Shown here piece after piece: positions 1 through 7,608 of a stretch of 64,000 bases of DNA. A program made the translations under genes and the position numbers. The DNA is from CBDFGK01 sp965247075. Lineage in GTDB: Bacteria; Pseudomonadota; Gammaproteobacteria; Pseudomonadales; Halieaceae. Below the pieces are notes generated by a model. That model ran no database searches, was not told the DNA's origin, and saw nothing but the letters and a program-made list of their open reading frames with translations. The stretch is taken from NCBI GenBank assembly GCA_965247075.1, contig CBDFGK010000002.1:558001-622000 (forward strand), given 5' to 3'. Positions within the stretch are counted from its first letter, which is position 1, and the number at the start of each line of letters is the position of its first letter.

Positions 1-2131
1 CCTCACCGAACAAATCGCCGACCACGTTCATACCATCCATCAGCGCGCCTTCGATGACCTCAATAGGCCGGCCAGCTTGCTGCCGGGCCTCTTCAGTGTC
101 CTCTATGATCCACTGGTTGATGCCCTTGACCAGCGCGTGCTCCAGACGCTTGGTAACGGCTTGCTCGCGCCAGGCCAGGTCTTCTACCTTTTTGGCGGTG
201 CTGCTGCCGCTGTCGCGGTAGGATTCAGCCAGGTCCAGCAGGCGCTCGGTGGAGTCCTCGCGGCGATTCAGAACCACATCTTCCACGCCTTCGCGCAGGT
301 CAGCGGGCAGGTCGTCGTATGCGGCCAACTGGCCGGCATTGACGATGCCCATGCTCAGGCCGGCCTTGATGGCGTGATAGAGAAATGCCGAATGGATGGC
401 TTCCCTGACCGGATTATTGCCGCGAAAAGAAAAGGACACATTACTAACGCCACCGGAAATCAGTGTGCCCGGCAGGTTCTCGCGTATGTAGCGAGTTGCC
501 TCGATGAAGTCCACACCGTAGTTGTTATGTTCCTCAATGCCGGTAGCCACGGCGAAAATATTGGGATCAAAGATAATGTCGCCGGGTGCAAAGCCTACCG
601 TGTTGACCAGTACATCGTAGCAACGCCGGCAGATCTCGGTCTTGCGCGCCAGAGAATCAGCCTGGCCCTCTTCATCAAAGGCCATTACCACCACGGCGGC
701 ACCGTAGCGCCGGCAGAGGCGGGCTTTCTCAATGAACTCGGCCTCGCCCTCTTTGAGCGAGATGGAATTGACGATGGGCTTGCCTTGAATACAACGCAGT
801 CCGGCTTCAATGACCTCCCATTTGGAAGAATCCACCATGATTGGCACCCTGGAAATATCGGGCTCAGAGGCAATCAGGTTGAGAAGCGTGACCATGGCGG
901 CCTCGGCATCCAGCATGCCTTCGTCCATGTTGATATCAATGATCTGGGCGCCATTTTCTACCTGCTCCCTGGCTACCTGCAGGGCAGTTTCATAGTCGTC
1001 TTCCAGGATCAGTCGTTTGAAGCGCGCAGAACCGGTGACATTGCAGCGTTCGCCGACATTGACGAACAGGGAGTCGGCAGTGATAGTAAAAGGCTCCAGC
1101 CCGCTCAGCCTGCAGGCAGGGTCAACCGATGGGACTCTCCGTGGCGCAACACCCGCAACGGCCGCCGCGATGGCGCGAATATGATCCGGGGTGGTGCCGC
1201 AGCAGCCGCCGACCAGGTTGAGAAAGCCGCGCTGGGCAAAATCGCGCAGATCATCAGCCATATCGTCGGGTGTTTCGTCGTACTCCCCGAAAGCATTCGG
1301 CAAACCGGCATTGAAATGACCGCTGAAATAGCAATCGGCAGCGTTGGCCAGCTCTTCTGCGAAGGGCCTGATTTCCTTGAAACGGCGGCCACAATTGGTA
1401 CCCACGATAAGCGGGCGGGCATGGGCAATAGCGTTCCGGAAGGCCTCTGGGCTCTGACCAGACAGGATCCGGCCGCTGATATCCGGGAAGGTCACGGAAA
1501 TCATCAATGGCAGCTCGCGGCCAATCTCTTCGAAGACACCTTTAATGGCGTAGATAGCGGCCTTGGCATTGAGCGTGTCAAAGATGGTTTCCACCAGTAA
1601 CAGGTCTACGCCACCTTCAATCAAGGCCCGCGTGGCAACGGCGTAATCGGCTGCCAGGCGCTCAAAAGTGACGTTGCGCGCGGCCGGGTCGTTGACGTCG
1701 GGAGAGATGGAGGCAGTGCGGGGAGTAGGGCCAAGCACACCGGCTACAAAACGGGGCTTGTCGGGTTGCTGGGCGCTAACAGTATCTGCGGCGGCGCGGG
1801 CCAATTGCGCCGCCGCCAGGTTGAGCTCTGCCACGATGTCACCCAGGCCATAGTCATCCTGGGCTATCGAAGTAGCGTTAAAGCTGTTGGTCTCGATAAT
1901 GTCGGCACCGGCCGCGAGGTATTCGAGGTGAATATCGCGGATGATATCCGGCCGGGTCAGGGATAACAGGTCGTTGTTTCCCTTTAAATCCACGCCGTGC
2001 GCGGCAAACCTGTCACCGCGGTAATCTTGCTCGGCCAGGGAGTAGTTCTGGATCATGGTTCCCATGGCGCCATCAATAATCATGATCCGGTCAAGCAGGG
2101 CGCGTTCCAGGGGACCGGTTTTCTCACTCAT
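1..2131 (-). CDS. metH: Cobalamin-dependent methionine synthase, N-terminal 710 residues (3' part outside window)
   Basis: MetH transfers a methyl group from methyltetrahydrofolate through cob(I)alamin to homocysteine, in the cytosol. The reading frame begins MSEKTGPLERALLDRIMIIDGAMGT and runs off the left edge. The homocysteine-binding domain covers roughly residues 1-330; its zinc site shows as a Cys in VGTNCG and the Cys pair in LVGGCCGTTP. The pterin-binding domain follows from about residue 350 (NVGERCNVTGS, DINMDEGMLD, MVDSSKWEVIE), and the helical cap that covers B12 begins before the edge. Full proteins are about 1,230 residues, so the B12 and activation domains lie outside. The start is the ATG at 2131. 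A 24-bp near-palindrome sits about 50 bp upstream. Identity is secure from the domain order. Confidence 0.96.
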   Translation of the reverse strand, partial: MSEKTGPLERALLDRIMIIDGAMGTMIQNYSLAEQDYRGDRFAAHGVDLKGNNDLLSLTRPDIIRDIHLEYLAAGADIIETNSFNATSIAQDDYGLGDIVAELNLAAAQLARAAADTVSAQQPDKPRFVAGVLGPTPRTASISPDVNDPAARNVTFERLAADYAVATRALIEGGVDLLLVETIFDTLNAKAAIYAIKGVFEEIGRELPLMISVTFPDISGRILSGQSPEAFRNAIAHARPLIVGTNCGRRFKEIRPFAEELANAADCYFSGHFNAGLPNAFGEYDETPDDMADDLRDFAQRGFLNLVGGCCGTTPDHIRAIAAAVAGVAPRRVPSVDPACRLSGLEPFTITADSLFVNVGERCNVTGSARFKRLILEDDYETALQVAREQVENGAQIIDINMDEGMLDAEAAMVTLLNLIASEPDISRVPIMVDSSKWEVIEAGLRCIQGKPIVNSISLKEGEAEFIEKARLCRRYGAAVVVMAFDEEGQADSLARKTEICRRCYDVLVNTVGFAPGDIIFDPNIFAVATGIEEHNNYGVDFIEATRYIRENLPGTLISGGVSNVSFSFRGNNPVREAIHSAFLYHAIKAGLSMGIVNAGQLAAYDDLPADLREGVEDVVLNRREDSTERLLDLAESYRDSGSSTAKKVEDLAWREQAVTKRLEHALVKGINQWIIEDTEEARQQAGRPIEVIEGALMDGMNVVGDLFGE

Positions 2132-2180
2132 GGCGAATTATCTGTCGCTTAAAAAGGGCGTATCTTAACAGACGAAAACA

Positions 2181-2204
2181 CTATATCAAAATATTTCGAT
2201 ATAG
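2181..2204. promoter_or_regulatory. 24-bp near-perfect palindrome upstream of metH
   Basis: The sequence CTATATC-aaaatatttc-GATATAG is an inverted repeat with 7-bp arms, and most of its AT-rich core is also symmetric. It lies about 50 bp upstream of the metH start, where an operator would be expected. It does not resemble the MetJ or MetR consensus. An ArsR-type regulator of the methionine cycle such as SahR is one possibility, but that is inference. I saw no cobalamin riboswitch in this leader. Confidence 0.5.
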
Positions 2205-2300
2205 ATGTGGAATTAACTATCAGTCGAACACCATAATCCCACGGGCAGTAAACGAACTAATTTTGCAGGGCTCTCGCCTTCGTCTTGTGATTTCTGTAAC

Positions 2301-2325
2301 ATACCCGACTAAATCAGTAGGAATA
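2301..2325 (+). promoter_or_regulatory. IscR type-1-like binding site upstream of nfuA
   Basis: The stretch matches the IscR type 1 consensus (ATASYYGACTRWWWYAGTC followed by RRSTAT) at every position of its left half and centre; mismatches are confined to position 19 and the last four bases. It ends 14 bases before the nfuA start codon. IscR represses Fe-S assembly genes through such sites when its cluster is loaded, which fits control of nfuA by Fe-S status. The site is read by eye. Confidence 0.6.
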
Positions 2326-2339
2326 CAGGTTTCAGCGTA

Positions 2340-2915
2340 ATGGTCACTATTACCGAATCTGCACAGGATTACCTGGCTGAGTTGTTATCAAGCCAGGAAA
2401 ATTGCCTGGGTGTCAGGGTATTTATCAATCAACCGGGCACCCCCAGAGCTGAGACCTGTATTGCTTATTGCCGGGAAGGCGACTCCACCGAAGGGGATGA
2501 AGAGCACCAATACGACAAGTTTACTGCCTGGTTTGAAGGTCGCAGCCTGCCGTTTCTGGAGGATGCACTGGTAGATTACGCCGAAGATCGCATGGGCGGC
2601 CAATTGACCATCAAGGCACCCAATTCAAAAATGCCCCGTATCGGTGATGACAGTTCCTTGGAAGATCGTATCAACTACGTTCTCTACAACGAGGTGAACC
2701 CGGCACTGGCTGCGCACGGCGGCGAAGTATCGCTGGTAGAAGTGACCGAAGATCGCTTCGCCATCTTACAGTTTGGTGGTGGTTGCCAGGGCTGCGGTAT
2801 GGTGGATGCTACTCTCAAAGGTGGTGTTGAGAAAACCTTGCTGGAGCAATTGCCGCAGTTGGCCGGTATACGTGATATGACCGACCATTCGGACCGCAGC
2901 AACGCCTACATGTAG
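2340..2915 (+). CDS. nfuA: Fe-S cluster carrier protein NfuA
   Basis: NfuA carries 4Fe-4S clusters to apo-enzymes in the cytosol, especially under iron limitation or oxidative stress. The 191-residue product matches the family length. Residues 1-95 form a degenerate A-type (IscA/HesB-like) domain, and the C-terminal half is the Nfu domain with the cluster-binding pair in GGCQGCGMVD at Cys149 and Cys152. The ATG follows a long leader carrying an IscR-like box. The gene stands alone and converges with the DAHP synthase gene only 11 bp downstream. Both domains are easy to recognise, so the call is firm. Confidence 0.95.
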   Translation: MVTITESAQDYLAELLSSQENCLGVRVFINQPGTPRAETCIAYCREGDSTEGDEEHQYDKFTAWFEGRSLPFLEDALVDYAEDRMGGQLTIKAPNSKMPRIGDDSSLEDRINYVLYNEVNPALAAHGGEVSLVEVTEDRFAILQFGGGCQGCGMVDATLKGGVEKTLLEQLPQLAGIRDMTDHSDRSNAYM

Positions 2916-2926
2916 ACGCTCGCCCG

Positions 2927-3994
2927 CTATCTGGCGGGCAGTACATCCTTGAGGCGAGTGCGCATTTCGCGGATGGTGGCGGTGGTGGTATCCCAATCTA
3001 TACAGCCATCTGTTACCGACACCCCATATTCAAGCTGCGACAAATCCTCCGGAATTGACTGGTTGCCGGCGCGCAGGTTGCTTTCAACCATCAAACCGAC
3101 GATCGAGCGATTGCCTTCAAGCACCTGGTTGGTCACGTTCTCCATAACCAGCGGCTGCAGCTCGGGGTCTTTATTGGAGTTGGCGTGCGAACAGTCGACC
3201 ATGATGTTTATGTCGAGACCAGACTTGTCCAGCTCTACCTCGCACAGCTTGATGTGCACGGAGTCATAGTTAGGGCCATGCGAGCCACCCCGCAAGACAA
3301 TATGTCCATAAGCGTTGCCACGGGTTGCGATCACTGCAACCTGGCCCTGTGTATTGATACCCAGGAAGCGATGCGGGTTGGACACCGAGTTGAGTGCATT
3401 GAGTGCCACTGCCAGTCCGCCGTCAGTGCCGTTTTTGAAACCTACTGCCGAGGACAAGCCACTGGCCATTTCACGGTGCGTTTGTGACTCGGTGGTACGC
3501 GCCCCGATCGCCGACCAACTGATGCACTCAGACAGATACTGGGGGGAAATGGGATCCAGTGCCTCGGTGGAAGTGGCCAGCCCCATTTCGAGGATATCCA
3601 GCAACAGCTTGCGGCCGGTATGCAGCCCCTCTTCAATTTTAAAGGAGTCGTCCAGGTGGGGGTCGTTGATCAGGCCCTTCCATCCCACCGTAGTTCTGGG
3701 CTTCTCGAAATAAACACGCATAACCAAGTAGATAGTGTCGGATACTTCGGCGGCCAGTTCCTTGAGGCGGCTTGCATAATCCAGAGCGGCGTCCACATCG
3801 TGAATGGAGCAGGGGCCGATGACCACGAACATGCGATGGTCCTTGCGGTCGAGAATATCCCGAATTACCCGCCGGCTCTCTACCAGCGTGGCGTTGGCGG
3901 CATCCGACATGGGAACGTTCAGCTTCAATTGTTGCGGGGTAACCAGGATTTTCTGGGATTGCACATTTAGATTGTCTACTTTTGCCTGTGTCAT
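2927..3994 (-). CDS. Class I 3-deoxy-7-phosphoheptulonate (DAHP) synthase
   Basis: This enzyme condenses phosphoenolpyruvate and erythrose 4-phosphate, the first step of the shikimate pathway. It belongs to the AroF/AroG/AroH type of about 350 residues. Visible family blocks include FVVIGPCSIHD, MRVYFEKPRTTVGWKG, SAIGARTTESQ, LRGG..GPNYD and DCSHANSNK, which carry the substrate and metal ligands. I prefer the ATG at 3994, preceded by AGGTGAGA, over the in-frame GTG at 4003. The sequence alone does not say which amino acid inhibits this isoform, so no letter is assigned. The 3' end converges with nfuA and is followed by a short GC-rich hairpin without a T-run. Confidence 0.93.
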   Translation of the reverse strand: MTQAKVDNLNVQSQKILVTPQQLKLNVPMSDAANATLVESRRVIRDILDRKDHRMFVVIGPCSIHDVDAALDYASRLKELAAEVSDTIYLVMRVYFEKPRTTVGWKGLINDPHLDDSFKIEEGLHTGRKLLLDILEMGLATSTEALDPISPQYLSECISWSAIGARTTESQTHREMASGLSSAVGFKNGTDGGLAVALNALNSVSNPHRFLGINTQGQVAVIATRGNAYGHIVLRGGSHGPNYDSVHIKLCEVELDKSGLDINIMVDCSHANSNKDPELQPLVMENVTNQVLEGNRSIVGLMVESNLRAGNQSIPEDLSQLEYGVSVTDGCIDWDTTTATIREMRTRLKDVLPAR

Positions 3995-4003
3995 AACTCT
4001 CAC

Positions 4004-4304
4004 CTGATACCAGCCTGGACGACGTGATCGCCCAGGATTGCCAAAACGGCGGCGGGTATTCTATAGCAATCGGTCGGGTTAGAATACTGTCGGTACAACC
4101 CAAATCCCCAGATAGCATACAAGCGCCGGCAACCAGTCCATCGCCGCTGTAGACACCATCGACTCAGATATAGGAATACCTTATAAAACAAGGGATTTTT
4201 GTACAGGCAGGCCACTGCATTTCAACCCTTCTATTTGGTTTCACTTTTACACCAGGGCACTCTGGGTTCTAACGTAGAAGATCAATTAGCGGGGTCTAGA
4301 CAAA
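4004..4304. other. Non-coding interval between DAHP synthase and the tRNA pair
   Basis: No convincing gene was found on either strand. The part next to the DAHP synthase must hold its promoter; an AT-rich TATAGAAT about 70 bp upstream of that gene, read on the minus strand, is a possible -10 but has no good -35. The other end is the region beyond the tRNA terminator. Confidence 0.4.
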
Positions 4305-4338
4305 GAAAAACCCCTAAGTCGTTGAAAACAAAGGGGTT
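4305..4338 (-). terminator. Rho-independent terminator of the tRNA-Glu/tRNA-Gly transcript
   Basis: Read on the minus strand, AACCCCT is followed by a 16-base loop region, then AGGGGTT and a run of T. The hairpin starts a few bases after the CCA end of tRNA-Gly, in the right place and orientation to end the two-tRNA transcript. Confidence 0.8.
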
Positions 4339-4342
4339 ATGT

Positions 4343-4418
4343 TGGAGCGGGAAACGAGGTTCGAACTCGCGACCTCAACCTTGGCAAGGTTGCGCTCTAC
4401 CAACTGAGCTATTCCCGC
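4343..4418 (-). tRNA. tRNA-Gly(GCC)
   Basis: This is a 76-nt cloverleaf with acceptor arms GCGGGAA and TTCCCGC, a D-arm GCTCAGTTGGTAGAGC, an anticodon loop CTTGCCAAG reading GCC, and a T-arm with GTTCGAAC. The CCA end is encoded. It is the second tRNA of a two-gene transcript behind tRNA-Glu, with a 15-bp spacer. Confidence 0.96.
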
Positions 4419-4433
4419 ATTCTCGTGTGAAAG

Positions 4434-4509
4434 TGGCGTCCCCTAGGGGGTTCGAACCCCTGTTACCGCCGTGAAAGGGCGGTGTCCTAGGCCTCTAGAC
4501 GAAGGGGAC
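4434..4509 (-). tRNA. tRNA-Glu(TTC)
   Basis: This is a 76-nt tRNA with acceptor arms GTCCCCT and AGGGGAC, the typical tRNA-Glu D-arm TCGTCTAGAGGCC, an anticodon loop CCTTTCACG reading TTC, and a T-arm with GTTCGAAC. The CCA end is encoded. It is first in the transcript, directly behind a strong promoter. Confidence 0.96.
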
Positions 4510-4536
4510 ACACAGTCGCTCAATCGAGAGGCGCGC

Positions 4537-4565
4537 ATTGTAGGTAGGCAGTGGGGAAACGTCAA
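4537..4565 (-). promoter_or_regulatory. Sigma-70 promoter of the tRNA-Glu/tRNA-Gly transcript
   Basis: On the minus strand TTGACG is followed after exactly 17 bases by TACAAT, and then by the GC-rich discriminator GCGCGCC. Near-consensus boxes with such a discriminator are typical of stringently controlled stable-RNA promoters. The mature tRNA begins about 28 bases after the -10 box. Confidence 0.8.
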
Positions 4566-4761
4566 GCTCGAGTCTTCTCCAATAATGAAATAGTTCTACT
4601 GCAATTTCAACAGGTTGGCGTGGGCTTCAGGATAGTCCAAAAACTCGCCGGCAGGCCCAGGCAGTGATCGCAATATTGCAGGTCATTCATGAGATGTTCG
4701 CACCTTTGTGTACTGGGTTATACAATAGCCGACTTTTCGCCACCGGGACAACAGGAATACC

Positions 4762-5670
4762 ATGACAGCAGCTCTCGCCATTCGCGATTTGCGCAAGCGC
4801 TATGACAATGGCATTGAAGCGCTGCGCGACATTAGCCTGGAGGTGGAAGAGGGCGACTTTTTTGCCCTGCTGGGTCCAAACGGTGCCGGCAAGTCTACTA
4901 CCATTGGCATCCTCTTTTCGCTGATTAACAAAACCGGCGGCAGCGTAAAGGTTTTTGGGGTCGATATTGACGAAAATTTCCCGCTGGCCAAGAAGCACGT
5001 GGGGATTGTGCCTCAGGAATTCAACTTCAACCTGTTCGAACGGGTAGATCACATTGTCATCAACCAGGGCGGTTACTACGGCTTGCCGCCCGAACTGGCC
5101 CGCGAGCGTGCCGAGAAATACCTGAAAAAGCTGGGCTTGTGGGAAAAACGCCACGACCGGGCGCGCGAGTTGTCCGGTGGCATGAAGCGACGGCTGTTGA
5201 TCACCAGGGCCCTGGTGCACGAACCCAGGTTGCTGATACTGGACGAACCCACCGCCGGGGTGGATATTGAAATGCGCCGCGCCATGTGGGACTTTCTCAA
5301 TGAGCTCAATGACAAGGGCACCACCATTATTTTGACCACACACTACCTGGAAGAAGCCGAGAGACTGTGTCGCAATATCGCCATCATCGACCAGGGGCAG
5401 ATCGTGCACAACAGCAGCATGCGGGAATTGCTGAGCGAGCTGCATACGGAAATGTTTTTGCTGGATGTGCGCTCGGATTTACCCGCCGATGTAGAAATCC
5501 CCGGCTTCCCCTGTAAATGGCTGGATGCGCATACCCTGGAAGTGGTGGTGGACCACGACCAGAACATCAACCGGCTATTCACGGCTCTGACCGAGCAGGG
5601 CATGGAGATATCCAGCATGCGTAACAAGTCCAACCGGCTGGAGGAGATGTTTGTGAGTTTGCTGTCATGA
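4762..5670 (+). CDS. ABC-2 type exporter, ATP-binding subunit (YadG-like)
   Basis: This is the ATPase of a two-gene ABC exporter at the inner membrane. The 302-residue product has Walker A GPNGAGKSTT, Q-loop IVPQEFNFN, signature LSGGMKRRL, Walker B RLLILDEPTAGVD and the switch His in TTHYLEEAE. About 80 C-terminal residues follow the ATPase domain, as in YadG. The ATG follows AGGAA. The permease gene begins 16 bp downstream and queF overlaps that, so the three are probably co-transcribed. The substrate cannot be read from sequence. Confidence 0.9.
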   Translation: MTAALAIRDLRKRYDNGIEALRDISLEVEEGDFFALLGPNGAGKSTTIGILFSLINKTGGSVKVFGVDIDENFPLAKKHVGIVPQEFNFNLFERVDHIVINQGGYYGLPPELARERAEKYLKKLGLWEKRHDRARELSGGMKRRLLITRALVHEPRLLILDEPTAGVDIEMRRAMWDFLNELNDKGTTIILTTHYLEEAERLCRNIAIIDQGQIVHNSSMRELLSELHTEMFLLDVRSDLPADVEIPGFPCKWLDAHTLEVVVDHDQNINRLFTALTEQGMEISSMRNKSNRLEEMFVSLLS

Positions 5671-5686
5671 GGGAGTATGAGCAGCC

Positions 5687-6460
5687 ATGAGTCCATATGA
5701 AAAGTGGATAGCCTTTCGCACCATCTTCCTTAAGGAGATCAGGCGCTACCTGCGTATATGGACGCAAACCCTGCTGCCACCGGCTATTACCATGTCCTTG
5801 TATTTCGTTATTTTTGGCACTCTTATCGGTTCTCGTATAGGCGAGATGGGCGGCTTCAGTTACATGCAGTTTGTGGTGCCGGGGTTGATAATGATGGCGG
5901 TGGTAACCAACTCCTATGCAAACGTGGTGTCCTCTTTTTTTGGTGCCAAATTCAATCACAGTGTTGAAGAGTTACTGGTTGCGCCGGTGCCTAACTGGAT
6001 AATTCTCAGCGGCTTTGTACTCGGTGGCGTCTCTCGAGGGCTCATGGTGGCGGTGATAGTGACCACCCTGTCGCTGTTTTTTGCCGAGCTGCATATTCAC
6101 AGCCTGGCGATTACTGTAGCCATCGTGGTGATGACCTCAATCCTGTTCGCCCTGTTCGGGTTTATCAATGCCGTCTATGCCAAGAATTTCGATGATATCT
6201 CCATTATTCCAACTTTTGTGCTGACGCCACTTATTTACCTGGGAGGGGTGTTCTATTCCATGGAGCTGTTGCCGGATTTTTGGGCCATGGTATCCAAAAT
6301 CAATCCGCTGGTGTATGTGGTTAACGGCTTTCGCTACGGGGTGCTGGGTGTCTCTGATGTGAGCGTGGGCTTTGCCTTCAGTATGATTCTTTTGTTCACC
6401 GTGGCTGCTTTCAGCTTCAGTATGCACCTCTTAAATACCGGCAAAGGACTGCGTCAGTGA
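5687..6460 (+). CDS. ABC-2 type exporter, membrane subunit (YadH-like)
   Basis: The 257-residue protein is the permease partner of the preceding ATPase. It has the six-helix layout of ABC-2 permeases: a short amphipathic N-terminus (WIAFRTIFLKEIRRYLRIW), then hydrophobic segments near residues 25-45, 60-80, 105-130, 140-165, 175-195 and 228-247. The conserved block NPLVYVVNGFRYG of this family lies before the last helix. Its stop codon overlaps the GTG start of queF. The transported compound is unknown. Confidence 0.89.
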   Translation: MSPYEKWIAFRTIFLKEIRRYLRIWTQTLLPPAITMSLYFVIFGTLIGSRIGEMGGFSYMQFVVPGLIMMAVVTNSYANVVSSFFGAKFNHSVEELLVAPVPNWIILSGFVLGGVSRGLMVAVIVTTLSLFFAELHIHSLAITVAIVVMTSILFALFGFINAVYAKNFDDISIIPTFVLTPLIYLGGVFYSMELLPDFWAMVSKINPLVYVVNGFRYGVLGVSDVSVGFAFSMILLFTVAAFSFSMHLLNTGKGLRQ

Positions 6461-7254
6461 CGCTACTGGGCAAAAGCACGCCGGTCCCCCAGTGCTACGC
6501 ACCGGAAGTGCTGGACCCGATTTCCCGCCGGCCCGCCAGGTCACTGTTGGGCTTTGATGCAGCCTTACCCTTGCGGGGAGAAGATGTCTGGCACGCCTGG
6601 GAACTGGCATGGCTGGAAGCCGGTCAACCCCGTGCTGCCGTCGCTCGCATAGTGCTGCCCTGCGAGACACCGAATCTCATTGAATCCAAATCCCTGAAGT
6701 TTTACCTGGCTTCTCTCAATCAAACCGGTTTTTCAGATCGGGCAGAGTTGCAAGCCACCCTGCAGACAGACCTGAGTGCGGTGGCGGGGGGCGCTGTCAC
6801 CGTAGAGATATTGGCGCTGGATTCACCATCCCTGCAGGTTGATCAGCTACCTGGGGATTGCATAGACCATTTGTCCAGCGGATCTCATGCTGATCAGCCG
6901 TCGGCAGAGCTACTGGTAACCGAACAGAGCTCGGGTGAGCAGGTGTTGTACAGCCACTTGCTGCGCTCGCTGTGCCCGGTAACAGCCCAGCCCGACTGGG
7001 CCACGGTGATTGTGAGGTGTGAGGATGCGCAGTTAAGCCCGGCCAGCCTGTTGGACTATATTATTTCCTTTCGGAATCACCGGGAATTTCACGAGCAGTG
7101 CGTGGAGCGAATGTTTCGCGATATTCAGAGCGCCTGCGCACCACAGCGTTTATCTGTACAGGCACTCTATACCCGGCGAGGCGGCCTCGATATCAATCCG
7201 TTTCGTTCCACGGACACCGGCCCAGCACCGCGGTTGCGGACCTCGCGCCAATGA
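6457..7254 (+). CDS. queF: NADPH-dependent 7-cyano-7-deazaguanine reductase
   Basis: QueF reduces preQ0 to preQ1 in queuosine synthesis for tRNA wobble modification. The 265-residue protein is the long bimodular type. The N-terminal module keeps the substrate-binding block ETPNLIESKSLKFYL (about residues 70-84), and the C-terminal module keeps the catalytic Cys173 and Asp180 in SLCPVTAQPDWA, which forms the thioimide with substrate. The start is a GTG at 6457 that overlaps the stop of the ABC permease, so translation is probably coupled. It is slightly shorter than the roughly 280-residue E. coli protein. Confidence 0.95.
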   Translation: MTLLGKSTPVPQCYAPEVLDPISRRPARSLLGFDAALPLRGEDVWHAWELAWLEAGQPRAAVARIVLPCETPNLIESKSLKFYLASLNQTGFSDRAELQATLQTDLSAVAGGAVTVEILALDSPSLQVDQLPGDCIDHLSSGSHADQPSAELLVTEQSSGEQVLYSHLLRSLCPVTAQPDWATVIVRCEDAQLSPASLLDYIISFRNHREFHEQCVERMFRDIQSACAPQRLSVQALYTRRGGLDINPFRSTDTGPAPRLRTSRQ

Positions 7255-7270
7255 TTCTCAGGGCGCAACA

Positions 7271-7298
7271 CTGGAAACTCGTGGGGTTATGGTATGAT
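7271..7298 (+). promoter_or_regulatory. Probable promoter of tRNA-Ser
   Basis: CTGGAA and TATGAT are separated by 16 bases, and GCGCGCC follows at the discriminator. The same seven bases follow the -10 box of the tRNA-Glu promoter in this window. The tRNA begins 14 bases after the -10 box. The -35 box is weak. Confidence 0.45.
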
Positions 7299-7312
7299 GC
7301 GCGCCCTCGCTG

Positions 7313-7402
<90 letters not shown>

Positions 7403-7404
7403 TT

Positions 7405-7520
7405 GCGGTGGCCCTTACGGTCCCTTCGCAACGATAGATAGTGAATTCCGCCAGGCCCGGAAGGGAGCAACGGTAATTATCGACTCGTGTGCCGGAGTGT
7501 GGCTGTTTGGGCCGCCTCCA
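7405..7520 (+). ncRNA. ffs: 4.5S RNA, the signal recognition particle RNA
   Basis: This RNA binds Ffh and targets membrane proteins to the translocon. The diagnostic apical hairpin is present as CAGGCCCGGAAGGGAGCA, with the asymmetric loop and the GGAA tetraloop. The partner strand CGTGTGCCGGAGTGTGG lies where it does in E. coli, and the ends pair through GGCCC and GGGCC. The small single-hairpin type of about 115 nt is usual for gammaproteobacteria. Exact ends are estimated. Confidence 0.93.
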
Positions 7521-7608
7521 CTCTTATTTATGGGCTGAAGGCTCTATGGGCTGAGGGCTCCTTGGGGTATGCTAGCCCCTGGCTCATTTGACGAACAAGA
7601 ATACATCT

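Noticed and set aside
77..1600. Long open frame of 507 codons on the + strand
   Set aside because: It is antisense to metH, whose minus-strand frame has clear homocysteine- and pterin-binding motifs. The + translation has no recognisable domain.
2132..2339. Cobalamin or SAM riboswitch before metH
   Set aside because: No B12-box or conserved SAM-aptamer blocks were seen in the leader.
4343..4509. tRNA-associated attachment site
   Set aside because: No integrase and no second copy of a tRNA end were seen near the accessory region or beside these tRNAs.
4687..5445. Open frame of 252 codons on the minus strand
   Set aside because: It lies opposite the ABC ATPase, whose motifs are complete, and shows no family pattern of its own.
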